From J005 sp964613235 (lineage in GTDB: Bacteria; Pseudomonadota; Zetaproteobacteria; Mariprofundales; Mariprofundaceae), in assembly GCA_964613235.1 (NCBI GenBank), contig CAZTGM010000026.1:1-24239 (forward strand): a stretch of DNA of 24,239 nt, read 5' to 3'. Below the pieces are notes generated by a model, which was not told where the DNA came from, searched no databases, and saw nothing but the letters and a program-made list of their open reading frames with translations. Both the position numbers and the translations under genes were made by a program. Shown here piece by piece: positions 6,847 through 15,204 of the stretch. Every line of letters starts with the position of its first letter. Position 1 is the first letter of the stretch.

Positions 6847-7806
6847 ATGATTCTGGATCACTATACGCCCATGAGTGAGGGAGAATTTGAGCTGATTCGG
6901 CAATGTTTTGCTGATCAGGCCGGGATGCGACATCCGTCTGTGCTGCTGGGGATTGGCGATGATGCTTCCATTCATCGTTTGTCGGCTGATCAGGAATGGG
7001 TAGTGAGTACAGATACGTCTGTGCAGGGCGTGCATTGGCCGGAGGATATGCCGTTGCATACGGCTGCGCAAAGGGCGGTGGCCAGTGCCTTGTCGGATAT
7101 TGCGGCCATGGGGGCGGAAGCAGTTTGTGCCTGGCTGAATATCATCTGTACGGAGCGACAGTATGTTCATGCCGCAGGGGAGGGCGTGACGGCAGCACTT
7201 GATCGCTTTGGCGTCATGTTGGTCGGTGGTGATACGGTGCATGGACCAGTTAACAGCATCAGCGTAACGGTTGCCGGTCAGTTACCGGCAGGTACGGCCA
7301 TGCGGCGCGATCGGGTTGCAGCAGGGCAGCGCTTGTGGTTATGTGGTCGGGTGGGCTTTGCCGCACTCGGCTTGCAGCAGTGGCTGCAGGGTGGACGGGA
7401 AGGTCCTGGCGTGGATGCCTTTGTGAATATCCAGCCTCGCCTGCAGGAAGGCGTACAGCTGCGCGCACTGGGCGTGCGCAGTTGTATCGATATCAGTGAC
7501 GGCCTGTTGCAGGATGCCAGGCATCTTGGCAGGGCATCGAATGTGGCGCTGGAGTTGCATCTGGATGCACTGCCGGACTGGGAATTATTGCTGCAACAGG
7601 CCGGCGAACATGCCACCGGGTTTGCCTTGAGTGGAGGAGAGGACTATGCCCTGTTATTTGCTGCGCCGGATACATTGTGCGGCCTGGAGAAGATCGCTGT
7701 GCCGATTGGCCGCTGCCTGACGGAAGGTGAGGCGGGTTCAGTGCAGGTGTGGTGCAATGGTCAAACTGTTGAGTCGGCGGGCGAGGGATATGATCACTTT
7801 GCCTGA
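6847..7806 (+). CDS. thiL: Thiamine-monophosphate kinase
   Basis: ATP-dependent kinase that phosphorylates thiamine monophosphate to thiamine pyrophosphate, the last step of the cofactor pathway. The family motifs are in order: GEFELI, LLGIGDDAS, VVSTDTSVQGVHW, ALSDIAAMGAEAVCAWL, LVGGDTVHGP, CIDISDGLLQDARHL and SGGEDYALLF. The length is 319 residues from the ATG at 6847. An ATG at 6871 would give 311 residues and begin MSEGEFELI, much like E. coli ThiL. Neither has a convincing ribosome site, so the start is uncertain. It is the first gene of thiL-pgpA-cinA and overlaps pgpA by 17 nt. Confidence 0.95.
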   Translation: MILDHYTPMSEGEFELIRQCFADQAGMRHPSVLLGIGDDASIHRLSADQEWVVSTDTSVQGVHWPEDMPLHTAAQRAVASALSDIAAMGAEAVCAWLNIICTERQYVHAAGEGVTAALDRFGVMLVGGDTVHGPVNSISVTVAGQLPAGTAMRRDRVAAGQRLWLCGRVGFAALGLQQWLQGGREGPGVDAFVNIQPRLQEGVQLRALGVRSCIDISDGLLQDARHLGRASNVALELHLDALPDWELLLQQAGEHATGFALSGGEDYALLFAAPDTLCGLEKIAVPIGRCLTEGEAGSVQVWCNGQTVESAGEGYDHFA

Positions 7807-8281
7807 GGCGATGAGATGGAAACGCTGGATTTGTGCCGGCCTGGGTAGTGGGTGGTTGCCTGCCATGCCCGGTACCTGGGGCACACTGGCTGCATTATTG
7901 CCGGCATGGTTGCTGCTGCAATGGCTCGGCGTGCCAGGGTTACTGCTGGCGGCTGTGTTATTACTCGGACTGGGCTGCTGGCTGTGTGCCGGTGTGCTGT
8001 CATTACAGGACAACAAGGATCCGGGCTGGGTCGTTATTGATGAATGGGTGGGTATCTGGCTGTGTATCGTGGTGGCATCGCTGGTGGCAGAGTTATCATG
8101 GTGGTTGTGGCTGTTATCGTTTGTCGCCTTTCGCCTATTTGATATCTGGAAGCCGGGCCCGGTTGCATGGTGTGAACGCAACGGACCGGTCTGGTGGACG
8201 ATTATGGCAGACGATGTCATGGCCGGTTTGCTGGGTGGCATGCTTGTTGCCACACTGCTATGGATATCCGGTAGCATATGA
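7790..8281 (+). CDS. pgpA: Phosphatidylglycerophosphatase A
   Basis: Inner-membrane phosphatase that converts phosphatidylglycerophosphate to phosphatidylglycerol. The 163 residues carry the PgpA signatures GLGSGWLPAMPGTWGTLAALLP, DNKDPGWVVIDEWVGIW (the catalytic acidic motif) and FRLFDIWKPGPVAW, with several hydrophobic helices between them. The ATG at 7790 lies inside the end of thiL and follows GCGAGGGAT closely. A second ATG at 7811 is possible and would shorten the protein by 7 residues. The stop overlaps the next start as ATGA. The thiL-pgpA pairing is conserved in many proteobacteria, including E. coli. Confidence 0.94.
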   Translation: MITLPEAMRWKRWICAGLGSGWLPAMPGTWGTLAALLPAWLLLQWLGVPGLLLAAVLLLGLGCWLCAGVLSLQDNKDPGWVVIDEWVGIWLCIVVASLVAELSWWLWLLSFVAFRLFDIWKPGPVAWCERNGPVWWTIMADDVMAGLLGGMLVATLLWISGSI

Positions 8282-9267
8282 TGCGTCCATTTGCCCGTCT
8301 TGTTTTTTCCGACACGGCTATGGATATCTTGATGGCTTCCGGCCTGACGACAGCTTGGCTGGCGGCCTGGCTGCGCAGTGCTGGTGCGGATGATGTATCG
8401 TTACATTGGCTGCACAATGATGACTGGCAGCAGTTGTCTGGCTGGATGATTGTGATCGCCGATGAGATGGATTTGGGACGCGTAGCCCTGGTACATGGCA
8501 GACGCCTGATGCTGGGCAAGGACGGGCAACGACATATTAAAGGTGCCGAGGCGCTTGTGCTGGACAATCCGCAGCGCTGCAGCTGGTTTTATCGGCGACA
8601 GGCGGAACGCTGGCCGACATTATTGATGCCACCGGGAGATATGGCCTATCAGCGACAGCGATGGATATCCCTGTTCGCCGGGGAGAAGGCATATCTGGCA
8701 ATGCCTGTTGTGTCTGGTGAAGAGGGACATGTACTGGAGCCGGGATTATGTACCGGCACAAATGTCACGGGGCGAATTCTGAATCATGCCGGCCAGTTGC
8801 CGGAGGAGCAGTTGACAAACCGGTTGCGGCAAGCCGCTTTGTGTTTGCGCACGGCCGAATCCTGCACGGCCGGGGCGATTGCCGCGCGTATGGCACGCAT
8901 GCCCGGTGCTTCCGACGTATTGGCCGGAGGCATGGTGGTGTATGCGAATGAGCTGAAACAGCAATGGTTGCAGGTGCCGGCAGCCTTGCTGGAGCAGCAT
9001 GGTGCGGTCAGTCAGGCTGTGGTTGAGGCCATGGCACAAGGTGGCTGCGACGATCATTGTGTGTGTGTGGCTGTCAGCGGTATTGCGGGACCTGGCGGAG
9101 GCAGTGAGCAAAAGCCCGTTGGTACGGTATGGCTGGCTGTGGCCTTGCCAGGACACGAGCCATTAAGTCGTTGCTGTTATTTTCGCGGCGGGCGGGCTGA
9201 AATTCAGTCGGCAACGGTGGTGCATGCGCTGGCGCTGGTGCTGGAGTATCTTGACGACGTGTTGTAA
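8278..9267 (+). CDS. CinA-like protein with intact NMN deamidase domain
   Basis: Two-part protein of 329 residues. The C-terminal part (about 177-329) is a clear PncC/CinA_C domain, which deamidates nicotinamide mononucleotide for NAD recycling. The catalytic serine is S195 in RTAESCTAGAIAARM, followed by GGMVVYANELK and SGIAGPGGGSEQKPVGTVW (268-286). The N-terminal part occupies the place of the CinA pyrophosphatase-like domain but is badly degenerate. TTAWLAAWLRSAGADDV recalls the TNSxWLAxxLxxxG motif, yet the GxGDELLxG and GGLGPTxDD motifs are missing. The ATG at 8278 overlaps the pgpA stop by 4 nt, so translation is probably coupled. The C-terminal call is firm; the N-terminal one is inference. 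Confidence 0.88.
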   Translation: MMRPFARLVFSDTAMDILMASGLTTAWLAAWLRSAGADDVSLHWLHNDDWQQLSGWMIVIADEMDLGRVALVHGRRLMLGKDGQRHIKGAEALVLDNPQRCSWFYRRQAERWPTLLMPPGDMAYQRQRWISLFAGEKAYLAMPVVSGEEGHVLEPGLCTGTNVTGRILNHAGQLPEEQLTNRLRQAALCLRTAESCTAGAIAARMARMPGASDVLAGGMVVYANELKQQWLQVPAALLEQHGAVSQAVVEAMAQGGCDDHCVCVAVSGIAGPGGGSEQKPVGTVWLAVALPGHEPLSRCCYFRGGRAEIQSATVVHALALVLEYLDDVL

Positions 9268-9271
9268 CTGC

Positions 9272-10045
9272 CTATAACAGGGTCAGGGCATCGGGCAGAT
9301 CGGCCACCGAGGAGATCAGAATATCGGGTGTAATGCCGATTTTGCGTACAAAGTCTTGTCGGTATTTTCCCGTTTGAACCAGTGCTGTTTTCAGGCCTGC
9401 CTGCTGTGCGCCGCCGATATCGCTTTCAATATCATCGCCGACCATCAGTGTCCTTGCGGGGGCGACGTTCAGTGCCTTGCAAATGGTCTGGAAGAAATCA
9501 ACGGATGGTTTGCCAAGTACCACGGCCTGACAGCCTGTCGCGTATTCCACGGCTGTGACAAAACAGCCCAGATCGAGATGCAGACCGTCCTCTTTTTGCC
9601 AGAAACGGTTTTTGTGCAGGGCGAGCAGACGACTGCCATGCATGATATGCAAAAAAATCCGACGCAGTGTTTCCGGCGGATAGCCCTCGTCACCAATATC
9701 GCCCATGACGATATCATCCGGTGCATCCTCTTCCTCATATACTGGCTGAAAATCTTCGCGCAAACTATCCTGAATAAAAAGCTTTACGCTTCTTTTACCA
9801 ATGAATTCGCAGGCTACGGCTGCAGGAGTGAAAATCGGTGCCTCAGCAAATGGCAGCTCAAGTCGTTGCAGTTTGTCGATGATCTGGCGACGTGGCATCG
9901 TCGTGGTATTGGTGACGCCAGCCACTTTCAGGCCGGAATTGCGGATATAGTCCAGCGTTTCAGCCGCGCGCTCAATGGCCTGATTGCCGATATACAACAC
10001 ACCATCTAGGTCAAAGAGCACAGCATCAATTGCGTTATTTGCCAT
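9272..10045 (-). CDS. HAD-IIA family sugar/phosphate phosphatase
   Basis: Cytoplasmic haloacid-dehalogenase-fold hydrolase of 257 residues. Motif I is VLFDLDGVLY with nucleophile D12 and acid D14; motif II is VTNTTTMPR (44-52); motif III is VLGKPSVDFF with the conserved lysine; motif IV is LMVGDDIESDIGGAQQAG. The cap lies between motifs II and III, as in the NagD-like class IIA. The GKPSVDFF and GDDIESDIGGAQ wording is closest, as I recall, to the LHPP/HDHD2-like branch rather than NagD proper. The substrate is unknown. The ATG at 10045 has no strong ribosome site. Its stop lies 4 bp from the cinA stop on the other strand, and it is divergent from pyrE. Confidence 0.88.
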   Translation of the reverse strand: MANNAIDAVLFDLDGVLYIGNQAIERAAETLDYIRNSGLKVAGVTNTTTMPRRQIIDKLQRLELPFAEAPIFTPAAVACEFIGKRSVKLFIQDSLREDFQPVYEEEDAPDDIVMGDIGDEGYPPETLRRIFLHIMHGSRLLALHKNRFWQKEDGLHLDLGCFVTAVEYATGCQAVVLGKPSVDFFQTICKALNVAPARTLMVGDDIESDIGGAQQAGLKTALVQTGKYRQDFVRKIGITPDILISSVADLPDALTLL

Positions 10046-10082
10046 AGAACAATTCTAGCAAATGCATGGCAAGGTGTAAGGT

Positions 10083-10110
10083 TTAGTCAAGGGCACGAAG
10101 CTGTTACACT
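10083..10110 (+). promoter_or_regulatory. Weak sigma-70 promoter candidate for the pyrE operon
   Basis: TTAGTC (10083-10088) and TACACT (10105-10110) are 16 bp apart in the 99-bp divergent gap. The -10 is fair and the -35 is poor. This gap must serve both the HAD gene and the long pyrE operon. Confidence 0.35.
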
Positions 10111-10144
10111 GCCGCAAATTTTTGGCAGCCAAGGTGGGTGATAC

Positions 10145-10723
10145 GTGACAGAAAGCGAAATTCTAGCAATATACGAAGATGCAGGGGCGTTGCTCAATGG
10201 CCATTTCATTCTTTCCAGTGGCAGACATTCGCCGCATTATCTGCAATCTGCACTGGTATTGATGCATCCGGCTCATGCCGAGGCGCTGGCCAGTGAGCTG
10301 ATCGCCAAAATCGATCCTGCATGTTGTGACATGGTCGTATCGCCGGCCATTGGCGGGCTGGTTATCGGCCAGGAAGTGGCTCGACAGTTGAACAAGCCAT
10401 TCATTTTTACCGAGCGCAAGGAAGGTGAGATGCAGCTGCGCAGGGGGTTTACGATCCCGCAGGGAACGCGCTTGCTGGTGGTCGAGGATGTGATTACGAC
10501 CGGTGGTTCGGTATGTGAGTGCATGGAAGTCGTACGTCATCATGGCGGAGCGCCGGTCATGGTGCTGGCTGTGGTGGATCGTGCACCGCATGTGCAGGGA
10601 CGTTTCGATGTGCCGCATCAGACGGCCATTGCGCTGGAAGTGGAAACCTATGCGGCGGATGATTGTCCGCTGTGTCGTGAGAATGCCATACCGGCAGTCA
10701 AGCCGGGAAGCAGGAGCAATTGA
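10145..10723 (+). CDS. pyrE: Orotate phosphoribosyltransferase
   Basis: Transfers the phosphoribosyl group from PRPP to orotate, giving orotidine monophosphate in pyrimidine synthesis. The PRPP loop is LVVEDVITTGGS (111-122). Upstream are the family motifs FILSSGRHSPHYLQ, VVSPAIGGLVIGQEVA and FTERKEG. The C-terminal DDCPLC...PAVKPGSR is characteristic of the roughly 190-residue bacterial type rather than the E. coli type. The start is a GTG at 10145, supported by AAGGTGGG (10131-10138). The stop codon overlaps the proposed TTG start of rnj as TTGA. It is the first gene of a compact run of seven plus-strand genes. Confidence 0.95.
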   Translation: MTESEILAIYEDAGALLNGHFILSSGRHSPHYLQSALVLMHPAHAEALASELIAKIDPACCDMVVSPAIGGLVIGQEVARQLNKPFIFTERKEGEMQLRRGFTIPQGTRLLVVEDVITTGGSVCECMEVVRHHGGAPVMVLAVVDRAPHVQGRFDVPHQTAIALEVETYAADDCPLCRENAIPAVKPGSRSN

Positions 10724-12387
10724 AGTCCGTGACGGAACCAATCTTGCGCTGTTTCCCTTTCGGCGGGGTGGGCGAATTCGGCAAGAATATGATGGTCTAT
10801 GCCTGGGGGCGGGATGCTGTCATTGTCGATTGCGGCATGGGCTTTCCCGATCCGGGGCAGCATGGCGTGGATGTCGTGGTGCCCGATATTTCTGCCCTGC
10901 AGGAGATGGATCTGGAACTCCATGCGATTCTGCTGACACACGGACATGAGGATCATATTGGCGGTCTGCCGTACCTCTGGCCGCATTTGAAGTTGCCCAT
11001 TTACGGCACGCCGGTAACCCTGGCATTGGTGGAAGGAAAGTTGTCCGAGCATGGATTCAGGGCGGATTTGCGCCCCTTTGCCGCCGAGAGCGAACGGGTT
11101 GATGTGGGACCATTTGCCGTGGAAGCCATCCATGTGACGCATTCCATCATGGATGCGTGTTCACTGGCGATCTGCACGCCGCCTGGCATCATTATCCATA
11201 CCGGTGATTTCCGCTTTGACCCGGCACCGATTGATGGACGCCCGACGGCCATTCACCGTTTTTCCCAACTGGGTGATGAAGGTGTGATTTTGCTGGCTTC
11301 GGATTCAACCAATGCCACGCGGGCAGGCAGTGGCCCGTCGGAAAGAGTGGTTGGCCCGGCCCTGAAACAGGCCGTTGCCGGCTGTCGTGGCAAGGTTGTG
11401 GTGACGACATTTGCATCGAATATGTTTCGTATCCAGCAGATCATCGATGCTGCCGTAGCTTGTGGTCGCAAGGTGGCAGTCGCAGGACGCAGCCTTGAAC
11501 GTAATATTGAGATTACGCAACGCTTGCAACGGCTGAACATTCCCGCCGGATCACTGGTTCCGATCAAGCAGGCCAACCAGTTACCTGCGCATGAATTACT
11601 GGTGATTGCCACCGGCTCGCAGGGTGAGAGTCGTGCTGCGCTGGCGCGTCTTGCACAGGGACGCTTCACCGGTCTGCAGTTGCAGGAAGGCGATCTGGTA
11701 ATTTTTTCATCCAGTAATATTCCGGGCAATGAGCGTATTATTGCCGGCCTGTATAACCATATTTATCGTCGTGGCGCACGTATTCTGCATGCTGGCAAGG
11801 CACCGCTGCATGTGTCCGGGCATGCCCAGGCGCATGAACTGAAAATGATGATGCAGCTGGTGCGGCCGAAATTCTTTTATCCGGTACATGGCGAGTACCG
11901 CAATCTGATCGAACATCGTGATCTGGCTACGGCCATCGGAATCGATTATGAACGGACCGTCATTGCCGAAAATGGCCAGAGTGTCATGGTCGAGACGGAT
12001 CGCGTGTATGTCGGTGAGCATTTCCATGCTGGTGCGGTCTTCGTTGATGGCACCAGTCGGGATGAAATTGACGATCTGGTTCTGCGTGACCGCCGCATCC
12101 TGGCTGAAGATGGCATGATTTCGGCAACGGTACTGATCAGCCAGTATGAAGGCCGTCTGCTGGGTGATCCGCAACTGGTGGCGCGTGGCGTGCTCAGTTC
12201 CGATGTCAGTGCCGAGCGCTTGCAGGATATTGGCGATGAATTGCAGCGCCATCTTGAACAGCTGGGACAGGAAACGCTAGGTGATATTGAGACGGCAAAG
12301 GAAGAAATTCGTCTGTTTGTGCGACGCTGGTGCAAGCGCAATATTGGACGGCGTCCGATGGTATTGCCGGTTGTGCTGGAGGTGTAA
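10720..12387 (+). CDS. rnj: Ribonuclease J (metallo-beta-lactamase/beta-CASP RNase)
   Basis: Exo/endoribonuclease for RNA decay and maturation in the cytoplasm, 555 residues. The zinc motif LLTHGHEDHIGG gives H74, H76, D78 and H79. Further metallo-beta-lactamase elements are HVTHS and HTGDFRFDPAP. The beta-CASP part shows DSTNATRAGSGPSE, VTTFASNMFRIQQI, VSGHAQAHEL and PVHGEYR, ending in the RNase J C-terminal domain. The start is probably the TTG at 10720, overlapping the pyrE stop with CAGGAG 3 nt upstream; a GTG at 10729 is possible. RNase J is common in Gram-positives, alpha- and epsilonproteobacteria and absent from enterics, which bears on the lineage. Confidence 0.95.
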   Translation: MKSVTEPILRCFPFGGVGEFGKNMMVYAWGRDAVIVDCGMGFPDPGQHGVDVVVPDISALQEMDLELHAILLTHGHEDHIGGLPYLWPHLKLPIYGTPVTLALVEGKLSEHGFRADLRPFAAESERVDVGPFAVEAIHVTHSIMDACSLAICTPPGIIIHTGDFRFDPAPIDGRPTAIHRFSQLGDEGVILLASDSTNATRAGSGPSERVVGPALKQAVAGCRGKVVVTTFASNMFRIQQIIDAAVACGRKVAVAGRSLERNIEITQRLQRLNIPAGSLVPIKQANQLPAHELLVIATGSQGESRAALARLAQGRFTGLQLQEGDLVIFSSSNIPGNERIIAGLYNHIYRRGARILHAGKAPLHVSGHAQAHELKMMMQLVRPKFFYPVHGEYRNLIEHRDLATAIGIDYERTVIAENGQSVMVETDRVYVGEHFHAGAVFVDGTSRDEIDDLVLRDRRILAEDGMISATVLISQYEGRLLGDPQLVARGVLSSDVSAERLQDIGDELQRHLEQLGQETLGDIETAKEEIRLFVRRWCKRNIGRRPMVLPVVLEV

Positions 12388-14577
12388 TTGGACGTTCGTG
12401 CACTGACACGTGAGGCCGTCGCATTGATTGTCATGGGCATGGCGGCGTTGCTGTTTCTGGCGCTCTACAGCTATCAGCCTGCGGATCCTTCTTTCAATCA
12501 TGCCACATCTGCCGATGCTAGCAATCTGCTGGGGGTGGTGGGCTCCTACAGCGCTGACTTTTTCTATCAGCTGTTTGGTCTTGCATCCTGGGTCATCGGG
12601 CTGCTGGTGGTTGTGGTAGCGTTTCGTATTGCCACCAATCGGCATCCGTTTTTCGGGCCATGGACGTCATTGATGTGGTTACCGTTTATTCTGGCACTGG
12701 CCGGTTTGCTGCATGCGTATGTGCATATTCCGGGCCTGCATTTGCCTGTTGGCGCAGGCGGAGTATTGGGCGCGAAAATTGTCGATGGTCTGTCCTATCC
12801 GTTGCATGCCGTGGGCAGGGATATTGTGCTGGTGACGCTGGCTTTAAGCAGCTTTGTCGCGGCTGCACATTTTTCGCTGCTGCGTTTTCTGCGCCAGGCT
12901 GCTGGCGCTGTTACCTCGGCGCTTGGCATATTGGGGCAATGGCTGATCAACCTGCGTTCCCGTGCATCGTTGCGCAAGGAACGTCTTGACGGACGGGAAG
13001 AACGCAAAAAGACACGCCAGAAACGTCCCGAGCATATTGCCAAATCAAAACCAGAGGTGGCCAAGCCTGCCGAAGTCAGGGTTTCCACTCGGGCACGCAA
13101 GGAACAGCAGGCGGAGCTCGGTTTCAAGGAGCCGTCGGCTTCCGGTTTTAAACTGCCATCGCTGCATCTGTTTTCCGGCGGCAGAAAACCCAAACACAAG
13201 CATGATCAGGCTGCACTTCAGGCTATGGCGCGCATGCTGGAGAAAAAATTGCTCGATTATCGCGTTGATGGACATGTCGTGGCCGTACAGCCAGGTCCTG
13301 TGGTGACGCAGTTTGAACTGGAGCCGTCGCCAGGCACCAAGGTCAGTCGCATTATTGCCTTGCAGGATGATCTGGCGCGGGCGATGGCGGCCGTCAGTGT
13401 GCGCGTGGCCGGCAATATTCCGGGCAAGAGTGTTATCGGCATTGAAATCCCCAATGAAGAGCGGGAAGTGGTCAGCCTGCATGAAGTTATGGCCAGCGAT
13501 GCCTTTTCCAGCAAGAAACATACCTTGCCCATGGCGCTGGGCGTGGATATTGCCGGTCAGCCTGTGGTGGCTGATCTGGCGAAGATGCCGCATCTTTTGG
13601 TGGCCGGTACGACCGGGTCGGGCAAATCGGTGGCCGTCAACGGCATGATCTGTTCCTTGCTGATGAGTTATGCGCCTGCGGATTTGCGCCTGATTCTTGT
13701 TGATCCGAAGATGCTGGAGCTGTCCATCTATGATGATATTCCGCACCTGCTGGTGCCGGTGGTAACCAATCCGACGAAGGCAGCCAAGGCTTTGGCCTGG
13801 GCCGTTTATGAAATGGAGCGGCGTTATCGTTTGATGTCCGAAGCCAAGGTGCGCAATATCGATGGCTATAACCGCACTGTACAGAAACAACAGCAGGCCG
13901 AGCGCTTGCCTTACATTGTTATTATTATTGATGAGCTGGCGGATCTGATGATGGTCGCGGGCAAGGAAGTGGAGCAGTCGATCTGTCGTCTGGCGCAGAA
14001 AGCGCGCGCGGCAGGCTTGCACCTGATTTTGGCCACCCAGCGACCCAGTGTCGATGTGATTACCGGTTTGATCAAGGCGAACCTGCCAAGCCGTATTTCG
14101 TTTCAGGTTTCCTCCAAAATCGATTCGCGAACGATCCTGGATCAGATGGGTGCAGAGCAGTTGCTGGGGCAGGGCGACAGCCTGTTCCTCAGTGGCGGAC
14201 GTGAGCTTAAGCGCGTGCATGGTGCCTTTGTTTCCGATGCAGAAGTACTGGCTTTGGTGGAACATCTGAAAGCACAGGGCGAACCGGAATATCGCGAGGA
14301 AGTATTCGAAGTGCCGACGTCGCCAGATGCCGCAGCAAATGATGCGCAGGCTGCGAATGAACATGATGAAAAATATGATGAAGCAGCCAGTCTGGTGATT
14401 GAAAAAGGGCAGTGTTCGGTATCCATGGTACAGCGCTATTTGCGCATCGGTTATAACCGGGCCAGCCGGATTGTGGAACAGATGGAACGCGAAGGGCTGG
14501 TGAGTGCGCCGGGTTCCGGCGGCATACGCAAGGTGCTGGCACGTTCGAGCGAGGATGGCGGCGGAGTGATCGAATGA
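12388..14577 (+). CDS. ftsK: DNA translocase FtsK
   Basis: Septum-anchored hexameric motor that clears chromosome ends at division and activates XerCD recombination at dif. The 729 residues show an N-terminal membrane region of about four helices (residues 12-170), a short basic linker (185-270), and the alpha/beta motor with Walker A GTTGSGKS (407-414) and Walker B VIIIDELADLMM (511-522). The C-terminal gamma winged helix is at about 660-718 (YDEAASLVIEKGQCSVSMVQRYLRIGYNRA). The linker is far shorter than in E. coli FtsK (1329 residues). The start is a TTG at 12388, directly after the rnj stop, with TGGAGGTG (12377-12384). The stop overlaps lolA as ATGA. Confidence 0.97.
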   Translation: MDVRALTREAVALIVMGMAALLFLALYSYQPADPSFNHATSADASNLLGVVGSYSADFFYQLFGLASWVIGLLVVVVAFRIATNRHPFFGPWTSLMWLPFILALAGLLHAYVHIPGLHLPVGAGGVLGAKIVDGLSYPLHAVGRDIVLVTLALSSFVAAAHFSLLRFLRQAAGAVTSALGILGQWLINLRSRASLRKERLDGREERKKTRQKRPEHIAKSKPEVAKPAEVRVSTRARKEQQAELGFKEPSASGFKLPSLHLFSGGRKPKHKHDQAALQAMARMLEKKLLDYRVDGHVVAVQPGPVVTQFELEPSPGTKVSRIIALQDDLARAMAAVSVRVAGNIPGKSVIGIEIPNEEREVVSLHEVMASDAFSSKKHTLPMALGVDIAGQPVVADLAKMPHLLVAGTTGSGKSVAVNGMICSLLMSYAPADLRLILVDPKMLELSIYDDIPHLLVPVVTNPTKAAKALAWAVYEMERRYRLMSEAKVRNIDGYNRTVQKQQQAERLPYIVIIIDELADLMMVAGKEVEQSICRLAQKARAAGLHLILATQRPSVDVITGLIKANLPSRISFQVSSKIDSRTILDQMGAEQLLGQGDSLFLSGGRELKRVHGAFVSDAEVLALVEHLKAQGEPEYREEVFEVPTSPDAAANDAQAANEHDEKYDEAASLVIEKGQCSVSMVQRYLRIGYNRASRIVEQMEREGLVSAPGSGGIRKVLARSSEDGGGVIE

Positions 14578-15197
14578 AGATTCGTTGCGCGCTGCTGTTA
14601 CTCTTGCTGCTGCCAGTATTTGCCGCTCAGGCAAGCGAGCGCGATGCGTTGATGCAGCGCATTGCCGGTTTTTCGCATGCGCAGGGGTTTTCCTGTCAGT
14701 TCAGGCAGAACATCCAGTTTCCGGATGGTAGCGGACAACAGTATTCCGGGGCGATTGAAATTCTGCGACCGGGAAAGTTTCGCTGGGTTTATAAGCAGCC
14801 TTACGAGCAGCTATATGTCGGTGATGGCAGTGTCATATGGCATTATGAACCGGACCTGATGCAGGTACAGCGCCTGGGGAATCTGGATGCTGTAGACCCG
14901 GTGGTCATGCAATTGCTGGATGGACGGGTGCAGCCGGAGTCGCTGGAGCTTATGGATGCGGCACATCAGGCCTCAACACATACCGATGTGTACACGATTC
15001 GTATCGGCAATAGCGCACCGGTTCGCCTGGCTTTTGATGCGGCGGGGCAACTGGTATACGTTGAAACTACGGATGCATTGGGGAATGCCAATCGCATCAG
15101 TTTTACGCAGTGTTCACTGGTTGCGCCGTCGGCCAAACACTTTATCTTTCATGCCCCTGACGGAGTGGATGTCGTAGATGTGCGGGCACAGGAGTAG
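14574..15197 (+). CDS. lolA: Outer-membrane lipoprotein carrier protein LolA
   Basis: Periplasmic chaperone that takes lipoproteins from the LolCDE exporter to the outer membrane. The 207 residues begin with a signal peptide (MKIRCALLLLLLLPVFAAQA, cleavage after residue 20). The mature part has the LolA pattern FSCQFRQNIQFPDGSGQQYSGAIEILRPGKFRWVYKQPYEQLYVGDGSVIWHYEPDLMQV, the half-barrel that cradles the acyl chains. The ATG at 14574 overlaps the ftsK stop by 4 nt. The ftsK-lolA-rarA arrangement is conserved in gammaproteobacteria; here an outer-membrane transporter gene is inserted between lolA and rarA. Confidence 0.94.
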   Translation: MKIRCALLLLLLLPVFAAQASERDALMQRIAGFSHAQGFSCQFRQNIQFPDGSGQQYSGAIEILRPGKFRWVYKQPYEQLYVGDGSVIWHYEPDLMQVQRLGNLDAVDPVVMQLLDGRVQPESLELMDAAHQASTHTDVYTIRIGNSAPVRLAFDAAGQLVYVETTDALGNANRISFTQCSLVAPSAKHFIFHAPDGVDVVDVRAQE

Positions 15198-15204
15198 GGA
15201 TACC

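Noticed and set aside
13045..14634. 529-codon minus-strand open frame opposite ftsK
   Set aside because: Despite its length it mirrors the FtsK motor domain, has antisense-type composition and shows no recognisable domain.
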